58,555 nucleotides of DNA from RGZA01 sp041917755 (lineage in GTDB: Bacteria > Pseudomonadota > Alphaproteobacteria > UBA9219 > RGZA01): the NCBI GenBank assembly GCA_041917755.1, contig JAYRWY010000015.1:1-58555 (forward strand). The letters are read 5' to 3'. Of the stretch, positions 36,345-44,895 are shown one piece after another. Made by a program: the position numbers and the translations under genes. The notes under the pieces are model-generated. The model did not search any database, had not been told where the DNA came from, and saw only the letters and a program-made list of their open reading frames with translations. Each line of letters starts with the position of its first letter. The first letter of the stretch is position 1.

Positions 36345-38768
36345 TTACTCGGCTTTTACGCCATAGCGATTGCGCACATAGCCCTTGCTGGTGATTTTGC
36401 GGATAATATTCAACGCAGCATCACTGGCCAAATTACCCTCTTTGGGCAAATCGCCTTCGCGGTGGCCTCTACCCATACTGTCAGGCTGTAAATCGCCTTC
36501 ATGCACTTGCGCCAAATCTTCGCGGCCAAGGTAGGAGATGGCTAGTTCGCGGAACATATAATCCAGCACCGAAGTAGATGCGGTAATCATATCATTACCT
36601 TCCACCATGCCTGATGGTTCAAAGCGGGTGAAGGTGAAGGCTTCTACAAATTCTTCCAATGGTACGCCGTACTGCAAACCAATTGAAACCGCGATAGCAA
36701 AGTTATTGATAAGGGAGCGGAACGCTGCACCTTCCTTGTGCATATCGATAAAGATTTCGCCTATGCGGCCATCTTCATATTCACCGGTGCGCAGATATAA
36801 TTTATGCCCGCCAATCACAGCGCGCTGAGTGTAACCCTTGCGGCGGTCTGGCATCTTATTGCGGCTAACGCGGCGCTGGGTGATGGGCTGCGGTGCGGCC
36901 TTGGCTTGCTCGGCTACCTTGGGCTCAGCAGTTTCAATGCTGCGCCATGCGGGGTCAAGCATCCACGTTACGCGGCGAATGTTCTTTTCCTGCACCGTGA
37001 TGTGTAATTGCGATAAATCCTGTGCGGATGAATCAATTGGCATATGCAGCTGATAATCACATGCGCCCAGCAAGAATGGCTGTGCGGCATGCAAGATATC
37101 CAATTGGCAATCAACCGATAAAGCGGCCAGATCATCGCCATTGGGCTTGCTGGTTGAAAACAGACTTTCGTGCTGTTTCTTTAGCTGGGAGCAGCCCGTT
37201 ATGCGCTGCGTTCCACAAATATGTTGATTGGCAAGTTTGATATCATTTTCACTAAATCCAAGGAAGGTGAGGAGATCAAATGCAGGTTCGCGTATCGCTT
37301 CAGCTGTGAGGCCAAGTTTTTTAATGCAGAATGCTTCACCAATCACCCAAGGTGTAAAGGCGTGGCGAATATGATGGGCACGCGCCAATGCTTCTTCCAA
37401 ACGGGTAATTGCCGCTGCATCAAAGCCAAGCAGGTGCAATGCCGCCGGGTTAATCGCGGGCGCATCATGCAATGTGTGGTGCCCTGCGGCGTAACGTTCA
37501 ATTTGTGCAATGTCATCGGGGTCGTATCCAAGCTTGGATAATCCTTCGATAATCACAGGGCGTACACGTTGCTCTAAACGTCCGTCCATTGTCCATGTGC
37601 TAACAACATGGCCGGGCAGGGGATTGATGCTTGCGCTATCGCTATCAAACCATTCATCCGCTTCACGCATCGGCAAAATACCGGTCAGATAAAGGTTGCG
37701 CATGCCCGTCTTTTCAATCAGGGCTAATGCCTCATCCCATATTTTCCGGCTTTCTGCGACTAATGGTAATTCAGGTGCATCACCAGGTTGCAGTGTGAAA
37801 ATATTCTGGCTGTTCTTTGTGCCATGAATAGCAATTTCCTGATTATCAAACAGGTTCATCAGCGCATCTTGGCGGCTGGTGAAATCAGCAGAGGCGCCTT
37901 TTTCTTGTGCTACCTGCGCGGTGCATTGTAATGCGCATGCGCTGATTTGCGCCATGATGCCGGCAATGTAATGCTTGGCCGCTACACTATTATATCCAAT
38001 CCCTTGGGTTGATAGCAGCGCTGCAAAATTGGTAACCGTAATGCCGCCGCATGTTCCGGTATGGCTTGCGGACAAGATGTGCAAAGCCAATGACCATACG
38101 CGCGTCGCGTGGCGTAACAATTGCACATTCAGGAAACCGTCTTCGCGGCGAAACGCAAGCAGGTTGAACGTAACAATAAAATCAGCTTTTTGATTAAGAT
38201 AACCGTCCAATGACCACAACGTATCTGCTGCATTATTTACAATGATGGGCGGGCTATAGCTGGTTTGTGGCTCACTGCGCTGCGCCGCTTCACCATAGGC
38301 CCATTGCGCACCAAAACTGGATAGTAGGGAAAGGTTCGGCACAGCAATTTGATTAGCCAACATTAACCGCACTTCATCGTAAAATGCCTTGGCGTCATTT
38401 TCACGGTTGAAGAAACTTTGCTTCCAACCCTCATAGGTCAGCGCGCCTGCAAATCTATCAAACACGTGGCGCGCACTATGTTCCGTTGTAATATCTTTTG
38501 AACCCGCAGTTGCAACTTTGGGCCATAGCCAAGATGGAACCGTATTTTCTTCCACCGTCTTTAAGGAGCGGGAGAAGGGTACATTCAAAAATCCATATTG
38601 TTTCAGTGCCGTGACGCTACGGCGTGACCAGCTCGCGGGGATTTCCAAAATTCCGGCAAGGTTACCATCTTCTTCATCAGGCTGGTTGGCATCGAAAGCC
38701 AGCGTCACGAATTCAACGCTTTGGTAGGCATCTACGTCTTTTTTGGAGAGCAGGCGCTCAATTCGCAT
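36345..38768 (-). CDS. Shortened class II (B12-type) ribonucleotide reductase paralog with TSCPD domain
   Basis: 807 residues, continuous frame. Blocks recognisable from the roughly 1200-residue alphaproteobacterial NrdJ: RHVFDRFAGALTYEGW to about 160; FNLLAFRREDG near 201; a helical barrel part through RKIWDEAL; LPGHVVSTWTMDG to GHHTLHDAPAIN (385-440); then HAFTPWVIGEAFC and GTQRITGCSQLK (469-530); and a TSCPD domain at about 641-755. What is missing: the segment with NPCSEY and the substrate-loop cysteines (residues 160-200 replace several hundred), the PTGTIG loop (LTGILPMRE here) and the C-terminal CxxC redox tail, since it ends at about 807 after KGYVRN. Likely a non-catalytic pseudoenzyme. 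Annotation software may call it simply a TSCPD-domain protein. Confidence 0.8.
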   Translation of the reverse strand: MRIERLLSKKDVDAYQSVEFVTLAFDANQPDEEDGNLAGILEIPASWSRRSVTALKQYGFLNVPFSRSLKTVEENTVPSWLWPKVATAGSKDITTEHSARHVFDRFAGALTYEGWKQSFFNRENDAKAFYDEVRLMLANQIAVPNLSLLSSFGAQWAYGEAAQRSEPQTSYSPPIIVNNAADTLWSLDGYLNQKADFIVTFNLLAFRREDGFLNVQLLRHATRVWSLALHILSASHTGTCGGITVTNFAALLSTQGIGYNSVAAKHYIAGIMAQISACALQCTAQVAQEKGASADFTSRQDALMNLFDNQEIAIHGTKNSQNIFTLQPGDAPELPLVAESRKIWDEALALIEKTGMRNLYLTGILPMREADEWFDSDSASINPLPGHVVSTWTMDGRLEQRVRPVIIEGLSKLGYDPDDIAQIERYAAGHHTLHDAPAINPAALHLLGFDAAAITRLEEALARAHHIRHAFTPWVIGEAFCIKKLGLTAEAIREPAFDLLTFLGFSENDIKLANQHICGTQRITGCSQLKKQHESLFSTSKPNGDDLAALSVDCQLDILHAAQPFLLGACDYQLHMPIDSSAQDLSQLHITVQEKNIRRVTWMLDPAWRSIETAEPKVAEQAKAAPQPITQRRVSRNKMPDRRKGYTQRAVIGGHKLYLRTGEYEDGRIGEIFIDMHKEGAAFRSLINNFAIAVSIGLQYGVPLEEFVEAFTFTRFEPSGMVEGNDMITASTSVLDYMFRELAISYLGREDLAQVHEGDLQPDSMGRGHREGDLPKEGNLASDAALNIIRKITSKGYVRNRYGVKAE

Positions 38769-38843
38769 GGGGAATGGCCTTCAAACAGTGGTCATATGTA
38801 AGCACTTGATATGCTTGCCACATAATTTAAGCCTTAGGTACGG

Positions 38844-38922
38844 GAGACTGAAAAATATCCCCAACATTTATGAATTTGCGTGAAACAAAGAATATCGCTA
38901 AAAAGGGGCATCTTTCAGTCTC
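38844..38922 (+). repeat. 79-base interrupted inverted repeat upstream of the NDUFA12 gene
   Basis: GAGACTGAAA (38844-38853) pairs perfectly with TTTCAGTCTC (38913-38922); inside, CCCC (38859-38862) pairs with GGGG (38905-38908) across a small internal loop, leaving a 42-base AT-rich apical loop. It sits in the 175-base gap between divergent genes, 21 bases before the ATG at 38944. Could be a leader structure, small RNA or protein site. Confidence 0.6.
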
Positions 38923-38943
38923 GAATCCAAAAGAATTTTCAAT

Positions 38944-39351
38944 ATGCAAGAACCCTATTCATGGATAGCGCGCTTTTCCCATTTGGGAACCCAGCTGTTC
39001 ACCATGTTTTCCGGCGAGCTGGTTGGCACAGACAGCCATGGCAACCGCTATTTCCGCCAGCGCAAAAAAGGCGCGGCGCTCAAAGACAACACCATCCGCG
39101 AAAAACGCTGGGTGATGTATAATGGCCGTCCAGAGGCATCGCTGGTTCCACCAGAATGGCATGGCTGGCTTCACTACACGCTTGATGAACCATTGCCCGA
39201 GGAAAGCGATTTCCATCAGGCGTGGGTCAAGCAACATCAAGCAAACCTTACCTTCACTGATAAGGCCCATCGCCCACCGGGTCATTTCCTCAAAGGCGGT
39301 AAACGTGATAAAGCCACCGGCGATTACGAAGCTTGGCAACCTAATAAATAA
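38944..39351 (+). CDS. NDUFA12-family Complex I accessory protein
   Basis: 135 residues matching the mitochondrial NDUFA12/B17.2 family, an alphaproteobacterial supernumerary subunit of NADH:ubiquinone oxidoreductase. Recognisable elements: ELVGTDSHGNRYF, EKRWVMYNGRPEASLVPPEWHGWLHY and DEPLPEE. Soluble; docks on the matrix/cytoplasmic arm. No clear ribosome site; the large inverted repeat lies just upstream. mlaD and a DUF2155 gene follow, the same order as in many alphaproteobacteria. Confidence 0.92.
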   Translation: MQEPYSWIARFSHLGTQLFTMFSGELVGTDSHGNRYFRQRKKGAALKDNTIREKRWVMYNGRPEASLVPPEWHGWLHYTLDEPLPEESDFHQAWVKQHQANLTFTDKAHRPPGHFLKGGKRDKATGDYEAWQPNK

Positions 39352-39374
39352 AACAGCAACCATAAGGACTAGTG

Positions 39375-39947
39375 ATGAACCGTAATGTCATTGAAACCGT
39401 GCTTGGCGCAGTTGTTCTTCTAACCGCAGCCGTGTTCCTCAGTTTTGCATACAGCAGTGCCGATTTAGGTAAAAAAACCGGCTACAATGTCCGTGCCGAT
39501 TTCGACCGTATCGACGGCCTAAAGCCAGGTAGCGATGTGCGTATGAATGGTGTAATGGTTGGCTCTATTCTGAACATCAATCTTGATAAAGAAAATTTCC
39601 GCGCAACCGTTAACTTCAGTGTGGATGAAAAAATCAAACTTCCCCGCGATACCATTGCCATGATTGCCAGCGAAAGCCTGCTCGGCGGTAAATACCTGTC
39701 TCTTGAAGTAGGCGTAGAAGATGAAAACATCGCCACCGATGGAACCGGCAAACTCACCCGTACAACACCGCCAATGCGTCTTGATGATTTGATTGGTCAC
39801 ATGATTTTCAAGGAAGACGATAAAAAGAAAAACCAGCAAAACCAAAACCAGCAACCTGCCAACGGCAATACATCATCCAATGCGCCGTTGAATGGCATGC
39901 CTTTATTGGCTGCTGAACCCGTTTCAGCTAAATCAGCAACCAAATAA
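39375..39947 (+). CDS. mlaD: Outer-membrane lipid asymmetry protein MlaD
   Basis: Inner-membrane-anchored MCE protein that carries phospholipids between membranes. 190 residues from the ATG at 39375, with AAGGA upstream; a GTG three bases earlier is possible. One membrane helix (about 9-26), one MCE domain (about 38-115: YNVRADFDRIDGLKPGSDV, GVMVGSI, LLGGKYLSLE), then a Gln/Asn-rich tail of about 50 residues. The mlaE/F permease genes are not adjacent, which is common in alphaproteobacteria. Confidence 0.92.
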   Translation: MNRNVIETVLGAVVLLTAAVFLSFAYSSADLGKKTGYNVRADFDRIDGLKPGSDVRMNGVMVGSILNINLDKENFRATVNFSVDEKIKLPRDTIAMIASESLLGGKYLSLEVGVEDENIATDGTGKLTRTTPPMRLDDLIGHMIFKEDDKKKNQQNQNQQPANGNTSSNAPLNGMPLLAAEPVSAKSATK

Positions 39948-39959
39948 TTGGATCTTTCA

Positions 39960-40409
39960 ATGCGCGGCTTGCTTTTCTTGTTGCTACTTGCAATTCCACT
40001 GGCCGCGCAGGCTGAACATCATTTTGAAGATTTTGATACCGCAGTGCTCCAGGGTCTAGATAAGCCCAACGCGCGTGTTCAAACCTTTAATGTACAAGTA
40101 GGGCATAGTGCGACCTTCGGCCCGCTGGGCGTCAAGGTGCGTGCCTGCAAAAAAGCTCCACCTGAAGAAACTCCTGAAGCCGTTGCTTTTGTCGAGGTTG
40201 ATGATGCGCGTATAAAGGATGTCGCCCGTCAAAATCTCTACCGTGGTTGGATGTTTGCCTCCAGCCCGGCCTTATCGGCACTGGAACACCCAATTTATGA
40301 CGTATGGGTTCTGGACTGTAAGAATTCTGCGGCCAAGGCGCCTTCACCGCCTGCTACAGATGCGGCAAAGAAAGCCTCGCCCGATAAGGCCAAACGCAAA
40401 AAGCCGTGA
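39960..40409 (+). CDS. DUF2155 domain protein, secreted
   Basis: 149 residues from the ATG at 39960. Signal peptide to about AQA/EH, then the DUF2155 core: NARVQTFNVQVGHSATFGPL, VRACKKAPPEETPEAVAFVEV, and GWMFASSPALSALEHP with YDVWVLDC at the end; two conserved Cys may form a disulfide. The tail is Ala/Lys/Pro-rich (KASPDKAKRKKP). Function unknown; the mlaD-DUF2155-aat neighbourhood is conserved in alphaproteobacteria. Its last 115 bases overlap aat on the opposite strand. Confidence 0.88.
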   Translation: MRGLLFLLLLAIPLAAQAEHHFEDFDTAVLQGLDKPNARVQTFNVQVGHSATFGPLGVKVRACKKAPPEETPEAVAFVEVDDARIKDVARQNLYRGWMFASSPALSALEHPIYDVWVLDCKNSAAKAPSPPATDAAKKASPDKAKRKKP

Positions 40410-40960
40410 TACTCATCACGTGTGATTTCTACAATTCCAAATTGTTTTAAATGGTCGTTGATGAACTGCGCATCAAGAAGTGTGAAGCCTTGCTTCACCA
40501 GTCGTGCCACCAAATGCACTAATGCTACTTTGCTGGCATCGCGCGCAGTTGAAAACATGCTCTCGCCAAAAAAAGCGCGACCTAATGATATGCCGTAAAG
40601 ACCACCAACCAATTCATCGCCACTCCATACTTCAACCGAATGGGCGTACCCCATATGGTGCAGCTTGGTATAGTTTTCGATAATCATCGGGTTGATCCAC
40701 GTATTGGCATCTTTGCGTTTTACTTCCGCGCAGGCCGTGATGACCCGTTCAAAGCTGGTATTGATGGTGACCTTGTAGTGGCCTTGGCGCACTGTGCGGG
40801 CAAGGCGTTTAGGGACATGAAACTGTTCAAGGGGAATGATGCCGCGATGCTTGGGGTTGACCCAATAGATCGCCTCGCTCTGCGCATGATCCGACATGGG
40901 GAATACCCCAATCGAATAGGCTTCAAGCAGTAATTCAGGTGTTAATTCGCGGTTTGACAT
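40295..40960 (-). CDS. aat: Leucyl/phenylalanyl-tRNA-protein transferase Aat
   Basis: Attaches Leu or Phe to N-terminal Arg/Lys of proteins, creating N-degrons for ClpS/ClpAP. 221 residues from the ATG at 40960. Signature blocks: LTPELLLEAYSIGVFPMSD, IYWVNPKHRGIIPL, TWINPMIIENYTKLHHMGYAHSVEVW, GGLYGISLGRAFFGESMFS and LLDAQFINDHLKQFG. The C-terminal 30 or so residues (AASVAGGEGALAAEFLQ) are not conserved and are encoded within the DUF2155 coding sequence, antisense. Confidence 0.93.
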   Translation of the reverse strand: MSNRELTPELLLEAYSIGVFPMSDHAQSEAIYWVNPKHRGIIPLEQFHVPKRLARTVRQGHYKVTINTSFERVITACAEVKRKDANTWINPMIIENYTKLHHMGYAHSVEVWSGDELVGGLYGISLGRAFFGESMFSTARDASKVALVHLVARLVKQGFTLLDAQFINDHLKQFGIVEITRDEYHGFLRLALSGEAFFAASVAGGEGALAAEFLQSRTHTS

Positions 40961-41086
40961 ATCGTCTTTGCTAATCGGCAGCCATGAAAGCATTAAGGGG
41001 TATTGTATGCCCAAAATCCACTTACTACTATCCAGCCAGTTTATTAATTTTACACGAATTTTTTAGTTATATGGCGAGTACATAAC

Positions 41087-41818
41087 ATGGCTAATCCACC
41101 AAAAAGTGACAGACACGCCGCACATCAACGCCGCATGGCTGAAAAGAAGACAGCAAGACAAGGCGGCGAGGCAACACCATCAGCAATGTCAGGTCTACTG
41201 ACACGCTACCGCAGGCTGACCAGTCTTCAGCGTCGCACCATTCAAATTACCGCAGGCCTAACCGTATCCGGCGCTGTGTTAATCGGCATGCATGTATTGA
41301 ATTCCAAGAACCGCTATTGCTTTTTACCCGTGGGCCCAGCTCCAACCCATGCATATATCGGTGCAACATTATCCTTTGATAATGCAACCAATATTGATTT
41401 CACGATCGTCGCCAAAAAACTTTCAGACAGCTTGAATGAAGCACTTGAAAAGGCTCTCTTGCTGGATACCTATCATGTCAAAGATACATCAACTGGAAAA
41501 GTGGTCGGCAGTGTCGCTGCCTATGTATACACGCCAATAGATGTCGCATCGCCCCCGGCATATAAAATCCCTAACCATGGCTTCATTCGCATGGAAATTA
41601 GAGGCAAGGAATACAAGCTTCCAACAGATGCCAGATTTACCGTTAGCCCAAATCTTCGCACCATAAAAATTGACAAATACGAAATTGATTCATCAGACAT
41701 CATTGAAAACCGCCGTTTACCCGGTGATCCAAAAAATGGCTTTGGAACCATGGTCGTGCGTCCGATGTTTGTTCATGTCACTCGTGGCACGCCGGAATGT
41801 TCCAGCACTAAACCTTAG
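41087..41818 (+). CDS. Hypothetical membrane-anchored protein, 243 residues
   Basis: Basic cytoplasmic N terminus of about 50 residues, one membrane helix (about 52-70) and a periplasmic domain of about 170 residues with alternating strand-like segments (IDFTIVAKKLSDSLNEALEKALLL, NHGFIRMEIRGKEYKL). Pairs of Cys near 78 and 238 might form a disulfide. No family recognised. Faces mrcA tail to tail with a four-base overlap, so it is transcribed separately. Confidence 0.72.
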   Translation: MANPPKSDRHAAHQRRMAEKKTARQGGEATPSAMSGLLTRYRRLTSLQRRTIQITAGLTVSGAVLIGMHVLNSKNRYCFLPVGPAPTHAYIGATLSFDNATNIDFTIVAKKLSDSLNEALEKALLLDTYHVKDTSTGKVVGSVAAYVYTPIDVASPPAYKIPNHGFIRMEIRGKEYKLPTDARFTVSPNLRTIKIDKYEIDSSDIIENRRLPGDPKNGFGTMVVRPMFVHVTRGTPECSSTKP

Positions 41819-44382
41819 TACAATCCGCCTGTACCCACATCTGCTGCGGGTGGTTTTTCCTGCGGCGGGGGCGGAGCGCCTGGGTTGGGGTTCACGCCTT
41901 CGGGAAGGGTGCCAGTGCCGGGAATAAGATTGCCATCTTCATCAAACTGCGGTTCATCAACCGGCATTGGGTCGTCGCCGCCCAATACAGTGGTTTGTGA
42001 CGATTCAGGATCAGTGCCAACCAAGAATGGCTCATAAATCGCTTGGTCACCACTTACGGCGCGTCTGCCAGTGTAAGGGTCTACACGAACCAGCTGTACT
42101 CCAGGCGGCACACGGAATGGCATATCGGGTTTATCGGCCAATGCCTTTTCCATAAATTCTTTAAAGATAGGAAGCGACATCGTACCGCCGGTTTCTTTTT
42201 CACCCAGTGGAGTGGGGTCATCAAATCCTACGAAGACACCTGCAGCCAAGTTTGGCGAAAAGCCAACAAACCACAAATCTTTGCTGTCATTGGTGGTTCC
42301 GGTTTTACCCGCAAGGGTTTTACCAAGGGAATGAAGTGCCGCTGCTGTCCCGCGTGTCGCCACACCCTCAAGCAGTGAAACAATCTGATAGGTTGTGCGT
42401 GGATCGTTGATTTGTTCGCGGGTATCAGGCAAGTCGGGAACAACCGTTTTATCGCTCCATGGGATACCCGTGCATCCTTCGCATGGGCGGCGGTCATGCT
42501 TCCAAATGGTTTTGCCTTCATTATCCTGAATGCGGTCAATAAAACTTGGCAAAATCTTTTTCCCGCCATTGACCAACATCGCATAGGCCGTGGTCAGGCG
42601 TAACAGGCTGGTTTCCTTCGCACCAAGGGAGTAGGCGAGGAAAGGCGGCATATCATCCACAATGCCGAATTTCTTGGCATATTCGATAACCTTTTCCATA
42701 CCTATATGGTCAGCAAGGCGCACTGTTACTACGTTTCGTGATTTTTCCAATGCGCGGCGCATGGTCATCACGCCCATAAAATCACCGTCAAAGTTTTGCG
42801 GTGACCACATGGGCATTCCGGGGCCTTGAGATAATTCAATGGGCGCATCATTAATAAGGCTTGAAGGCGTAAACCCGCTATCAAGTGCGGCAAGATATAC
42901 GAATGGCTTAAACGATGATCCTTCTTGGCGCATCGCTTGGGTGGCGCGGTTAAACGAACTCAGGCGGGCACTAAACCCACCCACCAGCGCAAGCACGCGT
43001 CCAGTATGCGGGTCAACCGCAACGAATGCGCCTTGAATTTTTGGCACCTGCATCAAACGATAAGATGGCGCTGAAGGTTTCGGCTCGGCTTTTTTTGCCT
43101 CATTACCTTTGTCGCTTTTTTTGGCTTTATCGTCGTTATGCTCCAGCTCATCTACCAAAATTACATCGCCAACACTCAATACATCGGCAACGCGGCGCGG
43201 CGCAGGGCCATAGCGTTTGTCTTTATATTGTGGGCGCGCCCATCGCATATTGTTAAATGGCAATAATCCGCGACCGCCGCCCTCAAATCCTAACAAGGCG
43301 TCTTGCTCGCGCACTTCCAATACCACACCCATTTTCCAATCTTCGCCGCCAGGGGGTACTTCTACCGCTTCCAATTGGCGAGACCAGTCGGTCATGTTGC
43401 TAAACTTGGTGACTGGACCACGATAGCCGGTGCGGCTTTGGTCAAAATTAATCAGCGCACGCCGCAGCGCATTATCGGCAATATTTTGTAGCTTAGGGTC
43501 AAGGCTGGTGCGCACCGCATAACCATCTTTCAGAACACTGGTGCTGCCATATGCATCTACCAATTCACGGCGAACTTCTTCGGCATAATATTCGGCGCGT
43601 ACATTTTCATGCTCCCCGCGGCCACGCATTTCCAACCGTTCGGCCATGGCTTTTTCTGCATCAGCACGGTTGATTTTGCCATCCGCTTCCATACGGGAAA
43701 TCACCCAGTTGCGCCGCGCAAGTGCCGCCGCCGCATCTTTAACCGGGTGGTAGTTGTTTGGTGCCTTGGGCAGTGCGCCAAGATAAGCTGCCTCGGCAAT
43801 AGTCAGCTCATCCAATGATTTATTGAAGTAATTTAATGCCGCCGCCGCAATCCCATAGGAATGCTGCCCAAGAAAAATCTGGTTCAAATAGATTTCCAGA
43901 ATACGATCCTTGGTAAGAACGCTTTCAATCCGGAAAGCTAAAATCGCTTCTTTAATTTTACGTGCGAAGGACACTTCGTTACCCAACAACATGTTTTTGG
44001 CAACCTGCTGGGTAATGGTTGATGCGCCCATGGGGCGGCGACCACCCATACTCTGAATGTTGCTAAGAATGGCACGGCCAATCCCGAAAATATCAACGCC
44101 GGGATGGGTATAAAAATCTTTGTCTTCAGCTGAAAGGAAGGCATCCTTCACCCGTTGCGGGATGTCCTTAATAGGTATGAAGATACGCTGCTCGGCAGCA
44201 AAGGTCGCCAGTAGCCGACCATCACCTGCATACACGCGGGATAGAATGGCAGGCTCATAATTCTTTAAAACTTGGAAATCCGGCAGATTTTGGCTGAATT
44301 GATGCAGAATATAGAATCCCGTCCCGATGCCCAGCATGACCAAAAGTACGGATACGGAGAAAAGCCAAGAAATAAAGCGCAT
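41815..44382 (-). CDS. mrcA: Bifunctional penicillin-binding protein 1A
   Basis: Class A PBP that polymerises and cross-links peptidoglycan. 855 residues: N-terminal membrane anchor (about 5-28), GT51 glycosyltransferase with Glu86 in SAEDKDFYTHPG and GASTITQQVAKN, an OB-like insert (about 340-440), and a transpeptidase domain with SxxK (Ser489-Lys492 in GSSFKPF), SxN (Ser548-Asn550) and KTGT (693-696). C terminus Pro-rich and acidic. Divergent from rne. Confidence 0.95.
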   Translation of the reverse strand: MRFISWLFSVSVLLVMLGIGTGFYILHQFSQNLPDFQVLKNYEPAILSRVYAGDGRLLATFAAEQRIFIPIKDIPQRVKDAFLSAEDKDFYTHPGVDIFGIGRAILSNIQSMGGRRPMGASTITQQVAKNMLLGNEVSFARKIKEAILAFRIESVLTKDRILEIYLNQIFLGQHSYGIAAAALNYFNKSLDELTIAEAAYLGALPKAPNNYHPVKDAAAALARRNWVISRMEADGKINRADAEKAMAERLEMRGRGEHENVRAEYYAEEVRRELVDAYGSTSVLKDGYAVRTSLDPKLQNIADNALRRALINFDQSRTGYRGPVTKFSNMTDWSRQLEAVEVPPGGEDWKMGVVLEVREQDALLGFEGGGRGLLPFNNMRWARPQYKDKRYGPAPRRVADVLSVGDVILVDELEHNDDKAKKSDKGNEAKKAEPKPSAPSYRLMQVPKIQGAFVAVDPHTGRVLALVGGFSARLSSFNRATQAMRQEGSSFKPFVYLAALDSGFTPSSLINDAPIELSQGPGMPMWSPQNFDGDFMGVMTMRRALEKSRNVVTVRLADHIGMEKVIEYAKKFGIVDDMPPFLAYSLGAKETSLLRLTTAYAMLVNGGKKILPSFIDRIQDNEGKTIWKHDRRPCEGCTGIPWSDKTVVPDLPDTREQINDPRTTYQIVSLLEGVATRGTAAALHSLGKTLAGKTGTTNDSKDLWFVGFSPNLAAGVFVGFDDPTPLGEKETGGTMSLPIFKEFMEKALADKPDMPFRVPPGVQLVRVDPYTGRRAVSGDQAIYEPFLVGTDPESSQTTVLGGDDPMPVDEPQFDEDGNLIPGTGTLPEGVNPNPGAPPPPQEKPPAADVGTGGLY

Positions 44383-44895
44383 ATGCCGGGTTTTTGACTA
44401 AGGTTGATGAACTGCGTGAGAGTCGAGTGATTGCAGGCTGATTTAACTAGCATTTTAGGCGACACCAAGGCAAAGCAGAATTGTTATTGCTAATTGTGTC
44501 GGCCTCTGGCTATGATGAAGCTGCGATAGTTACTAAGGTTGCGCAGCGGGTGGTGTGGTTAAACCCAATTCACCCATTGCTTTGCCGTTTTGTTTATTCA
44601 CAGAATACTTCATTGAAGTATATAGCTTTTACGCTTTCCTGTGGATTTATTTGGCAGTTATGCCTTGGTAATTTTTTTAACAGTTTTGCCTTTTTGTGCA
44701 TGGTTCCAGCTTTTTCTCCTGAACCGCGCCAGATGGGGCAATGTTTTGGGTGCGCCGCGCCTGATGTTTTGTTCTATCGCCAAAACGAAGATGCTGGCTT
44801 GTCGCCCATGGGGTCTCTTTTTTCCCGCCCGCGCTGGCCAATATGGCCCCCGCATCAAGAGGTAGAGATAAGAGCTCCCACAAGGGAGTTATACT
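44383..44895 (+). promoter_or_regulatory. rne: 513-base gene-free region: mrcA promoter side and structured rne leader
   Basis: No convincing protein. A candidate promoter for rne is TTGCTA (44487-44492), 18-base spacer, TATGAT (44511-44516), implying a leader of about 370 bases. The leader holds a small palindrome ATACTTC/GAAGTAT (44605-44621), a G+C-rich stretch of possible hairpins (about 44725-44850), and at its end AGCTCCC (44873-44879), tetraloop ACAA, GGGAGTT (44884-44890): a hairpin that hides the ribosome site GGGAG. This fits feedback control of rne through its own 5' leader, as known in enterics. Confidence 0.5.

Noticed and set aside
36228..36491. 87-residue plus-strand frame upstream of gltA
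   Set aside because: Mostly antisense to the reductase paralog's tail; no ribosome site or domain. The gltA promoter explains the non-coding part.
36345..38768. Calling the reductase paralog a pseudogene
   Set aside because: No internal stop or frameshift over 807 codons and a very well preserved TSCPD domain; a retained pseudoenzyme fits better.
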